A stretch of DNA of 58,225 nt from Promicromonospora panici (GCF_900608595.1 NZ_UWYY01000032.1:1-58225), one strand, 5' to 3'. Numbered from the stretch's first letter, positions 8,382-17,404 are shown. Notes: generated from the sequence alone by a model not told the origin. Numbers and translations: made by a program.

Positions 8382-10730
8382 TCAGTCGGCGATGTCGCCG
8401 TAGACGATGCCGCGGGCTGAGAGGTACACGCGGCCGTAGACCTGCGGGTCGCCTGTGATCGCGGAACCGGCGAAGGCCCACTGGTGGTTGTCGTCGTTGA
8501 TGCGGACCCAGCTCATGCCGGCGTCGGTCGAGCGGAAGATTCCGTCCTGGCCGCCGACCGTGGCCGAGATGAAGATCGTCGGGTAGCCGTTCTGTTTGGC
8601 AGACTTGCCGAAGCCGACACCGATGGCCAGGTCGACGGAGCCGATGCGGGTCCAGCTCACGCCGCCGTTCTTGGAGAACCACAGGCCGGTTGCGACCCCC
8701 GTCTTGTCGCTGCGTCCGGCGAGCCAGACGTGGCCCGTGTTGCCGGGGGCGACCCTGAAGTCGTCAACGCCTTCGGTGGGCAGGCCGGTCGCTCCGGTGT
8801 CGGCAAAGGTCCTGCCGCCGTCAGCGCTGCGGAAGAACTTGCCGCCCGTGAAGGCGTAGACGACGGACGCGTTGACGCGGTCGGAGCGCACCCTCGCGCC
8901 GGCCGAGAGGCCCTGGACCGGGCTCCAGGTCGCACCCCGGTCGGTGCTGCGGACCGGGGTCCTGTCGGTGTTGCTGGGCGACCACAGGATCGCGGCGGCG
9001 TCGGCGGTGATCGCGACGGTGCCGGAGCCGCCGCCGGGGACGCCGTCGAGCTTCGCCGCCTTCTTCCAGGTCTTCCCCCGGTCGGTCGAGACGATGACGT
9101 GACTGTCCGTGTCTGAGACCTCCCCGCTGCCGACGATGACGTCCGGGTTCTTCGCGGCGAAGTCGAGGCTGTTGCCGCCCCAGCCTGCCATGAGCATCGG
9201 CTGGGCCTGGTCGAGGTCGGTGTGGACGAAGCCGCTGACGTCGCCCATGGCCGAGACGAGCGTGCCGCCGAGGGCGGCGATGTCGCGGACCCACGTCTCC
9301 TCGACACCTTCGGCCCGCACGTGGACCGTGAACTGCTCGATCGGCAGCCCGATCCGCTCGCCGGCCGCGTTCTCGCCGATCAGCTCGCCCTGGGTGTCCC
9401 ACTGCGTCAGGTTCTCGGTGCCCCAGATCATGGCGCCGGTGCCCCACATGATGCGGTCGGAGTTGTGCGGGTCGATCGCCAGGGCCTCGATCATCCACCC
9501 GTGCTTGACCGCGTACGAGGCCCCGTTGTCGGTGGCGTTCCAGTTCAGCCAGGGCGCGTTGGTGCTGTCCATGACGAAGCGGTCGTGCCGGTCCTCGCCC
9601 TGGGCGAAGTCCCAGCTGATCGACCAGGTCGCACCGGAGTCGGTGGAGCGGAACAGGATCTCGTCGGGCCCCCAGTTGTTGCACGTGGACGCCATCAGCG
9701 TGCCGGGGTTCTGGCGGTCCACGGTGATGCCGCCGAAGCCGGGGATCGGGCGACCGGGGTTGTACGGCGGGGTGACGTCGGTCCACTCACCGGTCTGGGT
9801 CGCCAGGCGGCTGATCTTGCCGCCCCGGCCGGACGCGGGCCCGCCGTTGTAGGGGCCGGGGTCGTGGCTGGTGATGACGTACAGGTACCCATTGACGTTG
9901 TCGACGGCGCACCGCTTGGGGATGGTGCGGTTCCCGTCGGCCTCGCCGAGCGCCGCGGCCGCACCGGGGACGGGCTGCCAGGTCGCACCGCCGTCGGAGG
10001 AGACGTACAGCGGGTCGGCCGGGTCGGCGACCCCGACGTAGATCTTGCCGCCGATCTGGTCGAAGTCGATCCAGAGCACGCCCTGATTGTCGGCGAGGTA
10101 CTCGTTGTTCGGGTCGACGACGAAGTTGCCAGGGTTGGGGAACGACTCGACCTTGCCCCAGGTGCGGCCGTAGTCGCGCGAGCGCCACAGCCCGTTCCCG
10201 CTCGGCGCGCCGAGGTAGATCTCGGCGTTGTCGGCCGGGTTGACGACGAGGCGTTCGCCCATGCCGCGGCCGGGCATGTTGCCGCCCTGCTTGAACGGCA
10301 GCTCCGCGACGCCCCAGGTCTCGCCCTTGTCATCGGAGTAGAGGATCGCGCCGGGGTTGGGGTCCCAGCTCATCGTGTAGGCGCCGACGGCGGCGTAGAC
10401 GCGGTTGGTCTCGACCGGGTCGGTGGCCATGGATACCACGTAGTAGTAGCCCCAGTTGTCGCGCCCGACCCAGTCGAGCAGCTGCTTCCAGGTCCCGGTG
10501 GACTCCTCCCACCGGTAGCAGCCGCCGACATCGGTGCGAGCGTAGATGAGGTTCGGCTCGGTCTCGTTGAAGATGATGCCGGGCACGAAGCCGCCGCCGT
10601 TGACGACGGCGTTCTTCCAGGTGTAGGCGTCCGCACCGTACGGGTGGGCCTTGGCCTGTGCCGGCGTGGACGGGAGGCCGATCGCGACCGCGGCCGCGCC
10701 GATCGACGCGAGGAAGGTGCGTCGTTCCAT
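8382..10730 (-). CDS. Secreted glycoside hydrolase family 74 endo-xyloglucanase
   Basis: 782 residues. The N-terminus has twin arginines (MERRTFLASIG), a hydrophobic core and a TPAQA-A cleavage site at about residue 26, suggesting Tat or Sec export. The rest is the double seven-bladed propeller of GH74: IYARTDVGGCYRW carries catalytic base D67, and GDVSGF carries catalytic acid D497. WRSRDYGRTW, SSDGGATW and STDSGATW-type BNR repeats recur throughout. The length fits the catalytic domain alone with no carbohydrate-binding module. The enzyme cuts the beta-1,4-glucan backbone of xyloglucan outside the cell. AAGGAGAGC before ATG fixes the start. It is monocistronic and ends at the palindrome at 8327. 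No perfect LacI palindrome lies in its own promoter; the nearest sites are at 11179-11213. Confidence 0.93.
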   Translation of the reverse strand: MERRTFLASIGAAAVAIGLPSTPAQAKAHPYGADAYTWKNAVVNGGGFVPGIIFNETEPNLIYARTDVGGCYRWEESTGTWKQLLDWVGRDNWGYYYVVSMATDPVETNRVYAAVGAYTMSWDPNPGAILYSDDKGETWGVAELPFKQGGNMPGRGMGERLVVNPADNAEIYLGAPSGNGLWRSRDYGRTWGKVESFPNPGNFVVDPNNEYLADNQGVLWIDFDQIGGKIYVGVADPADPLYVSSDGGATWQPVPGAAAALGEADGNRTIPKRCAVDNVNGYLYVITSHDPGPYNGGPASGRGGKISRLATQTGEWTDVTPPYNPGRPIPGFGGITVDRQNPGTLMASTCNNWGPDEILFRSTDSGATWSISWDFAQGEDRHDRFVMDSTNAPWLNWNATDNGASYAVKHGWMIEALAIDPHNSDRIMWGTGAMIWGTENLTQWDTQGELIGENAAGERIGLPIEQFTVHVRAEGVEETWVRDIAALGGTLVSAMGDVSGFVHTDLDQAQPMLMAGWGGNSLDFAAKNPDVIVGSGEVSDTDSHVIVSTDRGKTWKKAAKLDGVPGGGSGTVAITADAAAILWSPSNTDRTPVRSTDRGATWSPVQGLSAGARVRSDRVNASVVYAFTGGKFFRSADGGRTFADTGATGLPTEGVDDFRVAPGNTGHVWLAGRSDKTGVATGLWFSKNGGVSWTRIGSVDLAIGVGFGKSAKQNGYPTIFISATVGGQDGIFRSTDAGMSWVRINDDNHQWAFAGSAITGDPQVYGRVYLSARGIVYGDIAD

Positions 10731-10942
10731 GATGCTCTCCTTGGGTCTGGTGACAAGGGACTGGTCTGGAGCAGGCGGCGGCGTACGGTACGCCGCGGCA
10801 CGCGAGCGGAGAGACGCTCGAAGGGCGCCCCGGTCGGAGGGATGGGCCAATGCCAATGCCGATGCCCTTGCGACGGTGAAAGGTTGAGGAGCGGCTTCGA
10901 TCGGGAGTGGTGAGGTGTCTCTTGGGAAGCAAAGTGCGACGC

Positions 10943-11033
10943 TTTGAAAAGCCGTCTTATCCCAGGTCGGGGCAACTCTCGCAGTCACGAACCAGCCCGC
11001 GCACACCTCACCGTCGAGAGCCCGAGGCTAGCG
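10943..11033 (-). repeat. Dispersed repeat, copy B (upstream of GH74)
   Basis: Second copy of the block at 7925-8008, same orientation, beginning right after the TGA of the 38-codon remnant at 11034. Shared words include GCGGGCTGGTTCGTGAC. The two copies flank GH74 and its promoter as direct repeats about 3 kb apart, so recombination between them could delete or duplicate the xyloglucanase. The stretch 10731-10942 between this block and GH74 must contain the GH74 promoter, but I cannot pick a convincing -35/-10 pair. Confidence 0.6.
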
Positions 11034-11150
11034 TCAGCCGGCGGTGCCGGTGATCGTGTTGCCGTTGCGGACGACGGCGTAGGTGACCGTGTCACCGCTC
11101 CAGAAGTGGAACGCGAGCGTCACGGGTCGCTGGTCGATCGGTCTTCTCAT
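11034..11150 (-). pseudogene. 38-codon relic of a secreted glycanase (start fused to C-terminal module end)
   Basis: An ATG with AAGGG upstream opens a frame of 38 codons. The first eight or so residues look like a normal N-terminus (MRRPIDQR). The remainder (VTLAFHFWSGDTVTYAV, RNGNTITGTAG) looks like the last strands of the X2/CBM46-type beta-sandwich modules at the end of secreted endoglucanases. This is best explained by an internal deletion that kept the start and the end in frame. Two LacI-type operators lie 29-63 bp upstream of its ATG, so the lost gene was probably part of the same regulon. The module assignment is tentative. Confidence 0.5.
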
Positions 11151-11178
11151 CGAGGGTGCCCTTCGTCGCGCACTATGA

Positions 11179-11192
11179 TCGAAGCGCTTGCA
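11179..11192. promoter_or_regulatory. LacI-family operator, variant
   Basis: TCGAAGCGCTTGCA keeps the core GAAGCGCTT of the locus palindrome, with the right arm changed at two positions. Its centre is 21 bp, two helical turns, from the next site at 11200, so dimers could bind on one DNA face. Confidence 0.7.
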
Positions 11193-11199
11193 AACTATG

Positions 11200-11213
11200 T
11201 TGAAGCGCTTCGA
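11200..11213. promoter_or_regulatory. LacI-family operator, near-perfect
   Basis: TTGAAGCGCTTCGA differs from the perfect dyad by one base. Together with 11179 it forms a tandem operator upstream of the relic at 11034 and about 450 bp upstream of the GH74 start. Confidence 0.75.
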
Positions 11214-11278
11214 TAATCCAAGCGGCGATAGGGGTCCGTGTCAAGGGTTAGACCGAGGCTAGATGGCCATTTGGCGAG

Positions 11279-11292
11279 GCGAAGCGTTTCGA
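11279..11292. promoter_or_regulatory. Possible weak LacI-type operator
   Basis: GCGAAGCGTTTCGA retains CGAAGCG and TTCGA but breaks the dyad at two places. It lies in the otherwise empty gap 11151-11483 after the end of the minus-strand importer operon. It may be a weak third site or chance. Confidence 0.4.
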
Positions 11293-11382
11293 TTAGCGAT
11301 AAGTTGTGGGATTGAATCGGTCAAATGAATGACGTGGCTGAGTGGAACACGAGATATGCACGTCTCGGCATTGACAGAGGCA

Positions 11383-11422
11383 CGCGTAAGGCCCAGGCGA
11401 TCGATCGCCTAAGCCTTACGCG
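11383..11422 (-). terminator. Hairpin after the tandem binding-protein genes
   Basis: CGCGTAAGGC pairs with GCCTTACGCG at 11413-11422, and AGGCGAT pairs with ATCGCCT inside, with a CC/AA mismatch between the two stems. It lies about 60 bp past the stop of the last gene of the importer operon. No U run follows, so termination is inferred from position. Confidence 0.6.
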
Positions 11423-11483
11423 GGCCGTTACCGCACCGGATCAGGCTCTGCTCAGATCGGCTGAGCCTGCTTCCGGTTCAGGC

Positions 11484-13235
11484 TCAGCCGAACTCCTTGG
11501 CGACCGCGGCGCGGGCCTCGTTCTGGGCCTTGGCGTTGGCGATGTCGACCTCGAGCACCTTCTCGTAGCCCAGGCCGTTCGCCGTCTCCTGCATCTCGGC
11601 GAGCAGCGAGTCGAACTCCGCCTCGTCCTTGGCGAAGGCCATCTTCCAGGAGTGCTCAACGATCGTGGCCTTGACCTGGTTGCGCAGGGTCTCGGTCTCG
11701 GAGTCGTCCGCCGGAGTGGTGAAGCTCGCGCCCGGCGCGACCAGCAGCATGTCGTTGGACTGCAGGTACTCCATGGTCGTCGTGGCGCCGCCCACGTGCT
11801 CGGACCAGTCCTCGGTGAGCGGGTTGCCCGATGTCTTCAGGTAGCTCGGCCAGAACTTGTAGTTGTACGGGTAGCCCGTTCGCGGGTCCTCGTCGTTCGG
11901 CAGGACGGCGCTGGCGTTCAGGGACGAGCCGCCGTCCGCGTACGCGCCGCCGCCCCACTCGGCCGGCACCTTCGCACTGCCGCCCTCCAGGATGGCCTCC
12001 CGGCCGAAGTCGGTGAGCACCGGCCCGTCCGGCCCGTCCTCCCAGGTCAGCCCGAGAGGACCGGCACCCGTGTTATCGCCGGAGTTGACCTCGATGCCTT
12101 CGGGCGAGTAGAGCCAGTCGATGAACGCCGCGATGCGAGCCGGGTCCTCGGCCTTCGAGCCGATCCCGTAGACCAGTGTGCCGCCGTAGACGTCGGCGCC
12201 GCGGGAGAGGACCGTCTGGTCCTGCATCGGGGCGATCTCGAAGCCCTTGCCCTTGGCCATGTTCGATTCGGTGTTGTACGCCTTCTGGCCCAGCCACGGC
12301 CACCAGGACAGCAGTACCTGTCCGGTCTGGTACTTGGCGAACATCGTGTCGTAGTTCTGCGTGGTCGACTCAGGGTCGACGAGGCCCATCTGGTTCGCCT
12401 CGTAGTAGAACTTCAGCGCGCGCACGTACTCGGATTCGGGGTCGAGGATGCCGTGGTAGTCGGACCCGTCGCCCTTGGCCTCGGCGAAGCCGACGTGCTC
12501 GTACCCGTAGAGGGCGGGCGGCTGCCCCGCCATGGTCATCAGGTTGCCGTCCCAGTCCTTGAACAGCGAGAGGGCGTAGGTCGGCTTGCCGTTGTCGGCC
12601 TTGGGGTGCGCGTCCTGCATCTCCTTGAGTACCGGCAGCAGGTCCTCGAGGGTACCGATCTCCGGGTAGCCGGCCTCGGCGTAGTAGTCCCAACGCAGGT
12701 ACGGGCCGAACGTCGGGTCGACGCCCTCGGACGGCTCGGTCGGCTTGAGCGTGGAGACCAGGGTCGGGAAGGCATAGACGCCGTCCTTGCCCTCGTTGAG
12801 GTACTGGACCGCCGTGTCGTATGCCGACACGTTCTTCATGGACTCGTAGTACGGCGATGCGTCGAGCAGCAGCCCGCCTTCGACAAGCTCGTCGGCCTGC
12901 TGACCCTTGCCGATGATGACGAGGTCGCCGAGCTCGCCGGCCGCGACACGGGTGTTGTAGAGCGTGTCGCCGCCACCCGCGACGTTCGGGGCGAGGATGT
13001 TCAGCTCCATGTTGAACTTGTCCTTGACGAGCTTGCCGAACCAGCCGTCCTGGATGCCCTGGAAGTTGGCTACGCCGTCGAAGACGTCGATCGTGAGGGG
13101 CTCGGCCTTCGACCAGTCCTGGTCGATCGACGCCGCCTCGACGTCGTCCGGCGTCCCCGACCCCGTGCAGGCGGCGAGGGACAGCGCCCCCAGCAGTGGA
13201 ACGACCAGCATCGCAATTGCCTTGCGTGATCTCAT
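11484..13235 (-). CDS. ABC sugar importer binding lipoprotein (copy 1 of a tandem pair)
   Basis: 583 residues with a lipoprotein signal (positively charged MRSRK, hydrophobic stretch, lipobox LAAC with Cys23). The size and motifs (SWWPWLGQ, AAFIDWLYSPEGI) fit the large LplA-like extracellular solute-binding proteins that serve oligosaccharides. It is tethered outside the membrane and hands substrate to the permeases at 15123-17078. The start ATG follows AAGGAGTGTC. It is the last gene of the operon, 81 bp after an about 80% identical paralogue of the same length. The pair probably differs in ligand preference or raises expression. Confidence 0.9.
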   Translation of the reverse strand: MRSRKAIAMLVVPLLGALSLAACTGSGTPDDVEAASIDQDWSKAEPLTIDVFDGVANFQGIQDGWFGKLVKDKFNMELNILAPNVAGGGDTLYNTRVAAGELGDLVIIGKGQQADELVEGGLLLDASPYYESMKNVSAYDTAVQYLNEGKDGVYAFPTLVSTLKPTEPSEGVDPTFGPYLRWDYYAEAGYPEIGTLEDLLPVLKEMQDAHPKADNGKPTYALSLFKDWDGNLMTMAGQPPALYGYEHVGFAEAKGDGSDYHGILDPESEYVRALKFYYEANQMGLVDPESTTQNYDTMFAKYQTGQVLLSWWPWLGQKAYNTESNMAKGKGFEIAPMQDQTVLSRGADVYGGTLVYGIGSKAEDPARIAAFIDWLYSPEGIEVNSGDNTGAGPLGLTWEDGPDGPVLTDFGREAILEGGSAKVPAEWGGGAYADGGSSLNASAVLPNDEDPRTGYPYNYKFWPSYLKTSGNPLTEDWSEHVGGATTTMEYLQSNDMLLVAPGASFTTPADDSETETLRNQVKATIVEHSWKMAFAKDEAEFDSLLAEMQETANGLGYEKVLEVDIANAKAQNEARAAVAKEFG

Positions 13236-13316
13236 GACACTCCTTCGTGTTGCACGGAACTGTTCGCACGGATTTGTGCGGTACGGAAACCTGTTGTCGG
13301 GGAGCGCGTTCTGCGC

Positions 13317-15068
13317 TCAGCCGAGCTCGTCGGCGACGGCGACGCGGGCGTCGTTCTGCGCCTTGGCGTTGGTCATGTCGACCTCGAGGACCTGCTCGTA
13401 GCCCAGGCCGTTCACGGTCTCCTGCATCTGCGCGAGCAGGGCGTCGAACTCGGCGTCGTCCTTGGCGAAGGCCATCTTCCAGGAGTGCTCGACGATGCTG
13501 GCCTTGACCTGGTTGCGGGTCGCCTCGATCTCGGCGGGGTCAGTCGGGGCGGCGAAGCCGGACCCCGGCGCCACGATGAGCTGGTCGTTCTCCTCCAGGT
13601 ACTCCATGGTGGTCGTCGCGCCGTCCATGTGCTCGGACCAGTCCTCGGTCAGCGGGTTGGCTGTGGTCTCCAGGTAGCTGGGCCAGGACTTGTAGTTGTA
13701 CGGGTGGCCCGTGTTCGGGTCCACCTCGGCGGGCAGCACCGCCGACACGTTGAGCGCCGAGCCGCCGTCCTTGTACTTGCCGCCGCCCCAGTCGGCCGGC
13801 ACGTCCGCGTCGCCCTCCAGGATGGCCTTCCGGCCGAAGTCCGTGAGCACCGGCCCGTCAGGCCCGTCCTCCCAGGTCAGGTCCTCAGGACCGGCGGCCC
13901 CCATGGTGTCGGAGGAGGTGACGCTGACGCCTTCCGGCGTATAGAGCCAGTCGATGAACGCCGCGATGCGAGCCGGGTCCTCGGCCTTCGAGCCGATGCC
14001 GTAGACCAGCCCGCCGCCGTAGGCCTCGGCGCCGTACGTGAAGATCTTCTGATCCTCCATCGGCACGATCTGGAAGCCCTTGCCCTCGGCCATGTTCTGC
14101 TCGGTGTTGTACGCCGACTGGCCCAGCCACGGCCACCAGGACAGCAGGACCTGGCCGCTCTGGTACTTGGCGAACATCGTGTCGTAGTTCTGCGTGGTCG
14201 ACTCGGGGTCGACCAGGCCCATCTGGTTCGCCTCGTTGTAGAACTTCAGCGTGCGCACGTACTCCGAGTCGGAGTCGATGATGCTCTGGTAGTCCGAGCC
14301 GTCAGCCTTCGCGAGCACGAAGCCGATCTCGTCGTACCCGTAGAGGGTGGTCGGCTGCTTCGCCATCACCATCATGTTGCCGTCCCAGTCCTTGAACAGG
14401 GAGATGGCGTACGTCGGCTTGCCGTTGTCGGCCTTCGGGTGCGCGTCCTGCATCTCCTTGAGCACCGGCAGCAGGTCCTCAAGGGTGCCGATCTCCGGGT
14501 AGCCGGCCTCGGCGTAGTAGTCCCACCGCAGGAACGGGCCGAACGTCGGGTCGATGTTCTGGCCAGGCTCGGTCGGCTTGAGCGTGGAGGCCGACGTCGG
14601 GAACCCGTAGATGCCGTCCTTGCCCTCGTTCAGCTTCTGGACCGCCGTGTCGTACTCGGACGCGTTCTTCATGGACTCGTAGTACGGGGAAGCGTCGAGC
14701 AGGAGACCGCCCTCGACCAGCTCGTCGGCCTGCTTGCCCTTGCCGACGATGACGAGGTCGCCGAGCTCGCCGGCCGCGACACGCGTGTTGTAGAGCGTGT
14801 CGCCACCGCCGGCCACGTTCGGAGCGATGATGTTCAGCTCCATGTTGAACTTGTCCTTGACGATCTTGCCGAACCAGCCGCTCTGGATGCCCTGGTAGTT
14901 CGCCGGCACGTCGAAGACGTCGATCGTGAGGGGCTCGGCCTTCGACCAGTCCTGATCGATCGACACCACCTCGACGTCGTCCGGCGTCCCCGATCCCGTG
15001 CACGCGGCGAGGGACAGTATTCCCAGCAGTGGAGCCACCACTACCGCTATTGCCTTGTGTGATCTCAT
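13317..15068 (-). CDS. ABC sugar importer binding lipoprotein (copy 2 of a tandem pair)
   Basis: 583 residues, same signal and lipobox (LAAC, Cys23) as the downstream copy. I start it at the ATG at 15068, preceded by AGGGAGTGTC. An upstream extension would spoil the signal peptide. Most differences from copy 1 fall in surface segments (for example KKFEI-type changes around AEGKGFQIVPMEDQKIFTYG versus its counterpart), while the WWPWLG and DWLY motifs are identical. Gene order on the minus strand is permease, permease, copy 2, copy 1, all under the operator at 17146. The 81-bp gap to copy 1 contains a small hairpin (CGCAC/GTGCG at 13265-13280) but no obvious promoter. Confidence 0.9.
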   Translation of the reverse strand: MRSHKAIAVVVAPLLGILSLAACTGSGTPDDVEVVSIDQDWSKAEPLTIDVFDVPANYQGIQSGWFGKIVKDKFNMELNIIAPNVAGGGDTLYNTRVAAGELGDLVIVGKGKQADELVEGGLLLDASPYYESMKNASEYDTAVQKLNEGKDGIYGFPTSASTLKPTEPGQNIDPTFGPFLRWDYYAEAGYPEIGTLEDLLPVLKEMQDAHPKADNGKPTYAISLFKDWDGNMMVMAKQPTTLYGYDEIGFVLAKADGSDYQSIIDSDSEYVRTLKFYNEANQMGLVDPESTTQNYDTMFAKYQSGQVLLSWWPWLGQSAYNTEQNMAEGKGFQIVPMEDQKIFTYGAEAYGGGLVYGIGSKAEDPARIAAFIDWLYTPEGVSVTSSDTMGAAGPEDLTWEDGPDGPVLTDFGRKAILEGDADVPADWGGGKYKDGGSALNVSAVLPAEVDPNTGHPYNYKSWPSYLETTANPLTEDWSEHMDGATTTMEYLEENDQLIVAPGSGFAAPTDPAEIEATRNQVKASIVEHSWKMAFAKDDAEFDALLAQMQETVNGLGYEQVLEVDMTNAKAQNDARVAVADELG

Positions 15069-15122
15069 GACACTCCCTTGTGCGATCACTTCTTGTGCAA
15101 TCACTGTTGTCGCGGAACGCGA

Positions 15123-16046
15123 TCAGCCCTTGACCGCGCCGAGCATGATCCCCTTGACGAAGTACCGCTGGAACAGCGGGTAGACGAAGATGATCGGCAG
15201 CACCACGATCACGGCGACCGTCATGCGGATCGACGTCGGTGTCTGCGACGTGGCGGCTGAGGCGATCGAGCCGAGGTCGCCCTGCGCGTTCTGTGCCGCC
15301 TGCGCCAGGCTGTTGGCCTGGTTGAGATAGGTGTAGAGCGTGTACTGCAGCGGGTAGAGCTTCTGGTCCGTGACGTACAGCAGCGTGTCCTGGAACGAGT
15401 TCCACTGGGCCACCGCGGAGAAGATCGCCACCGTCGCGAGGATCGGCGTCATGTTCGGGAGGATGATCCGGAAGAAGATCGTCACGATCCCGGCGCCGTC
15501 GATCTCGGCGGCCTCCTGCAGCGACTGCGGCAGCGACTCCACGTACGTCTTGACCAGGATGATGTTGAAGGGCTGCACGATCGCCGGGAGGATGTAGACC
15601 CAGAAGTTGTTGGTCAGTCCCAGCGTGTGGATCGTGATGTACACCGGGATGAGGCCGGCGTTGAAGTACATCGTGAAGATGATGAACCGGTACCAGAGGG
15701 AGCGGTTCTTCAGGCGTTCCTGCGTGAACATGAAGCCAAGGAACGCTGACGCGAGGACCGTGGTCCCGGTGCCGATCACGGTGCGCGCGATCGAGACCAG
15801 CATCGAGCCCGTCAGTCCCGGCAGTCCGAGGATCTGCTCGTAGTTCGACAGGTGGAGTCCGACCGGCCACAGGCGCACGTCGCCGAGCGCGCTGATGTCG
15901 TTGGCGCTGACCGAGTTGATGATCAGGTAGTAGAACGGGTAGCCGCACACCAGCGCGAAGAGCAGGAATCCGGCGTAGTTGATGAGGGCGAACGGGATGT
16001 CGCCGCGGGCGTGGCGCAGGCGGGGCCCGGTGTCCGTAGCGGTCAC
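15123..16046 (-). CDS. ABC sugar importer permease, LplC/CUT1 type
   Basis: 307 residues with six predicted membrane segments. The EAA loop that docks the ATPase is clear: EAAEIDGAGIVTIFFRIILP. The end (YPLFQRYFVKGIMLGAVKG) is the typical C-terminus of the second permease in LplABC-type importers. The GTG start has AAGGACC upstream. It pairs with the permease at 16062, which ends 15 bp before it. The operon has no ATP-binding subunit. Confidence 0.9.
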   Translation of the reverse strand: MTATDTGPRLRHARGDIPFALINYAGFLLFALVCGYPFYYLIINSVSANDISALGDVRLWPVGLHLSNYEQILGLPGLTGSMLVSIARTVIGTGTTVLASAFLGFMFTQERLKNRSLWYRFIIFTMYFNAGLIPVYITIHTLGLTNNFWVYILPAIVQPFNIILVKTYVESLPQSLQEAAEIDGAGIVTIFFRIILPNMTPILATVAIFSAVAQWNSFQDTLLYVTDQKLYPLQYTLYTYLNQANSLAQAAQNAQGDLGSIASAATSQTPTSIRMTVAVIVVLPIIFVYPLFQRYFVKGIMLGAVKG

Positions 16047-16061
16047 GACGTCGGTCCTTTC

Positions 16062-17078
16062 CTAGATGATCGACGACCCGCGGGCGCGCTTGGCGATCGC
16101 GTTGGCGGCGAGCAGAAGTGCGAGCGAGACGAGACTCTTGAGCATGCTGAGGACCGTCGCCAGCGACAGGCTGTTCCCCGTCAGGCCGACGTTGTAGACG
16201 TACAGGTCGAGCACCTGGATGTGCTCCCTGTTGAACGCGTTTTGGAAGACGTAGTACTGCTCCATGCCGTTGTTCAGGATGTTGGCGATGGAGAGGACCA
16301 GCAGCACCACGTAGGTCGGCATGAGCATCGGGAACGTGATGTAGCGCATGAGCTGGAACCGGTTGGCGCCGTCGATCCGTGCCGACTCGTACAGCGACTG
16401 GTCGATTCCCGCGATGGCCGCGAGGTACATGATCGCGCCCCAGCCCAGGCCCTTCCACAGGCTCCAGGCGAGCATGGTCAGCCAGACGTGCTGGTCGGTG
16501 TCCAGGAACTTCATCGGGACCGTGATCAGGCCCCAGTCGTGCAGCGTGGTGTTGACCAGGCCCGACGTCGAGAACAGCGAGAACGCGATCATGTACACGA
16601 GCACCCACGAGATGAAGTTCGGGAGCGTCGTGAGCGTCTGCACGGCGTTCCGGAACCACTTGGCACGGACCTCGTTGAGCAGCATCGCGAAGAAGACCGG
16701 CAGCAGCGACGTCGCGATGCCGAGGAAGCTCATGGCGAGGGTGTTCGCCATGACCTGACCGATCTGCTTGAGCTGCGTCTCGGACGAGACCAGGATCTCG
16801 AACCACATCCACCCGACGAACTCGCTCCCGCCCAGCCCGAGGGCCGGCTTGTAGTCGTAGAACGCCGTCACCCAGCCGAGCAGTGGCAGGTAGGAGAATA
16901 CGAAGACGAGCAAGAGGAACGGCAGGACGATGAAGAACATCGAGCGCGAGGTCCTGCCGTGGGACGGTGGCTGACGGCGTCGGCCGCGACCACTGTCGGT
17001 GCGGGATTCGGTCGGTCCGGTGCCGGGCGGCGCGCCCGTGCCGAGCACCTCCTGCGGCGCTCCCTGGGTAAGGCTCAC
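16062..17078 (-). CDS. ABC sugar importer permease, LplB/CUT1 type
   Basis: 338 residues. A basic, Arg- and Gly-rich N-terminal tail of about 45 residues precedes six membrane segments starting at FFIVLPFLLLVFVFSYLPL. The EAA loop reads YESARIDGANRFQLMRYITFP. It is the first gene of the minus-strand importer operon. The GTG start is preceded by AAGGGAGTGACAG. The perfect LacI palindrome lies 67 bp upstream, well placed to block the promoter. Confidence 0.9.
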   Translation of the reverse strand: MSLTQGAPQEVLGTGAPPGTGPTESRTDSGRGRRRQPPSHGRTSRSMFFIVLPFLLLVFVFSYLPLLGWVTAFYDYKPALGLGGSEFVGWMWFEILVSSETQLKQIGQVMANTLAMSFLGIATSLLPVFFAMLLNEVRAKWFRNAVQTLTTLPNFISWVLVYMIAFSLFSTSGLVNTTLHDWGLITVPMKFLDTDQHVWLTMLAWSLWKGLGWGAIMYLAAIAGIDQSLYESARIDGANRFQLMRYITFPMLMPTYVVLLVLSIANILNNGMEQYYVFQNAFNREHIQVLDLYVYNVGLTGNSLSLATVLSMLKSLVSLALLLAANAIAKRARGSSII

Positions 17079-17145
17079 CTGTCACTCCCTTGTGATCGGC
17101 AACACGTCGATGTGTCGGCGCACGACGCCCGGAGGAGCCAGCATG

Positions 17146-17159
17146 TCGAAGCGCTTCGA
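17146..17159. promoter_or_regulatory. LacI-family operator, perfect palindrome (minus-strand importer)
   Basis: TCGAAGCGCTTCGA again, 67 bp before the first permease gene of the minus-strand operon. The second perfect copy at 17391 is 245 bp away across the divergent gap, a distance at which a LacI-type tetramer could loop DNA; whether this repressor forms tetramers is unknown. The rest of the 399-bp gap (17079-17477) shows nothing else I can name. Confidence 0.8.
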
Positions 17160-17390
17160 CATTGATACCAGACGTCCACCTTGCCGTGCAATGACCAATA
17201 GTTCACGATTTGGCAACGGGTGTTCCGTGGCCGCTCCCTGGCGTGCTGGTGCGGCCGCGGCTGACGATGCATCAGTTGTCGAGCGCAGGCGCTGGGAAGC
17301 CACGGCTTCTCGGATCGAGTCGGGCCAAAAAGCTTGACGGGCATTGCCTCACCTCCGGGCCTTGCTCTAGTGTTCTTCTGTCGATGGAGA

Positions 17391-17404
17391 TCGAAGCGCT
17401 TCGA
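17391..17404. promoter_or_regulatory. LacI-family operator, perfect palindrome (plus-strand importer)
   Basis: TCGAAGCGCTTCGA, 73 bp before the start of the plus-strand binding-protein gene, so each arm of the divergent importer pair has its own operator. Confidence 0.8.

Noticed and set aside
11325..15062. Plus-strand frames of 634 and 525 codons opposite the two binding-protein genes
   Set aside because: Their composition is Val/Leu/Arg/His-rich mirror sequence of real minus-strand lipoproteins, and no known motif appears.
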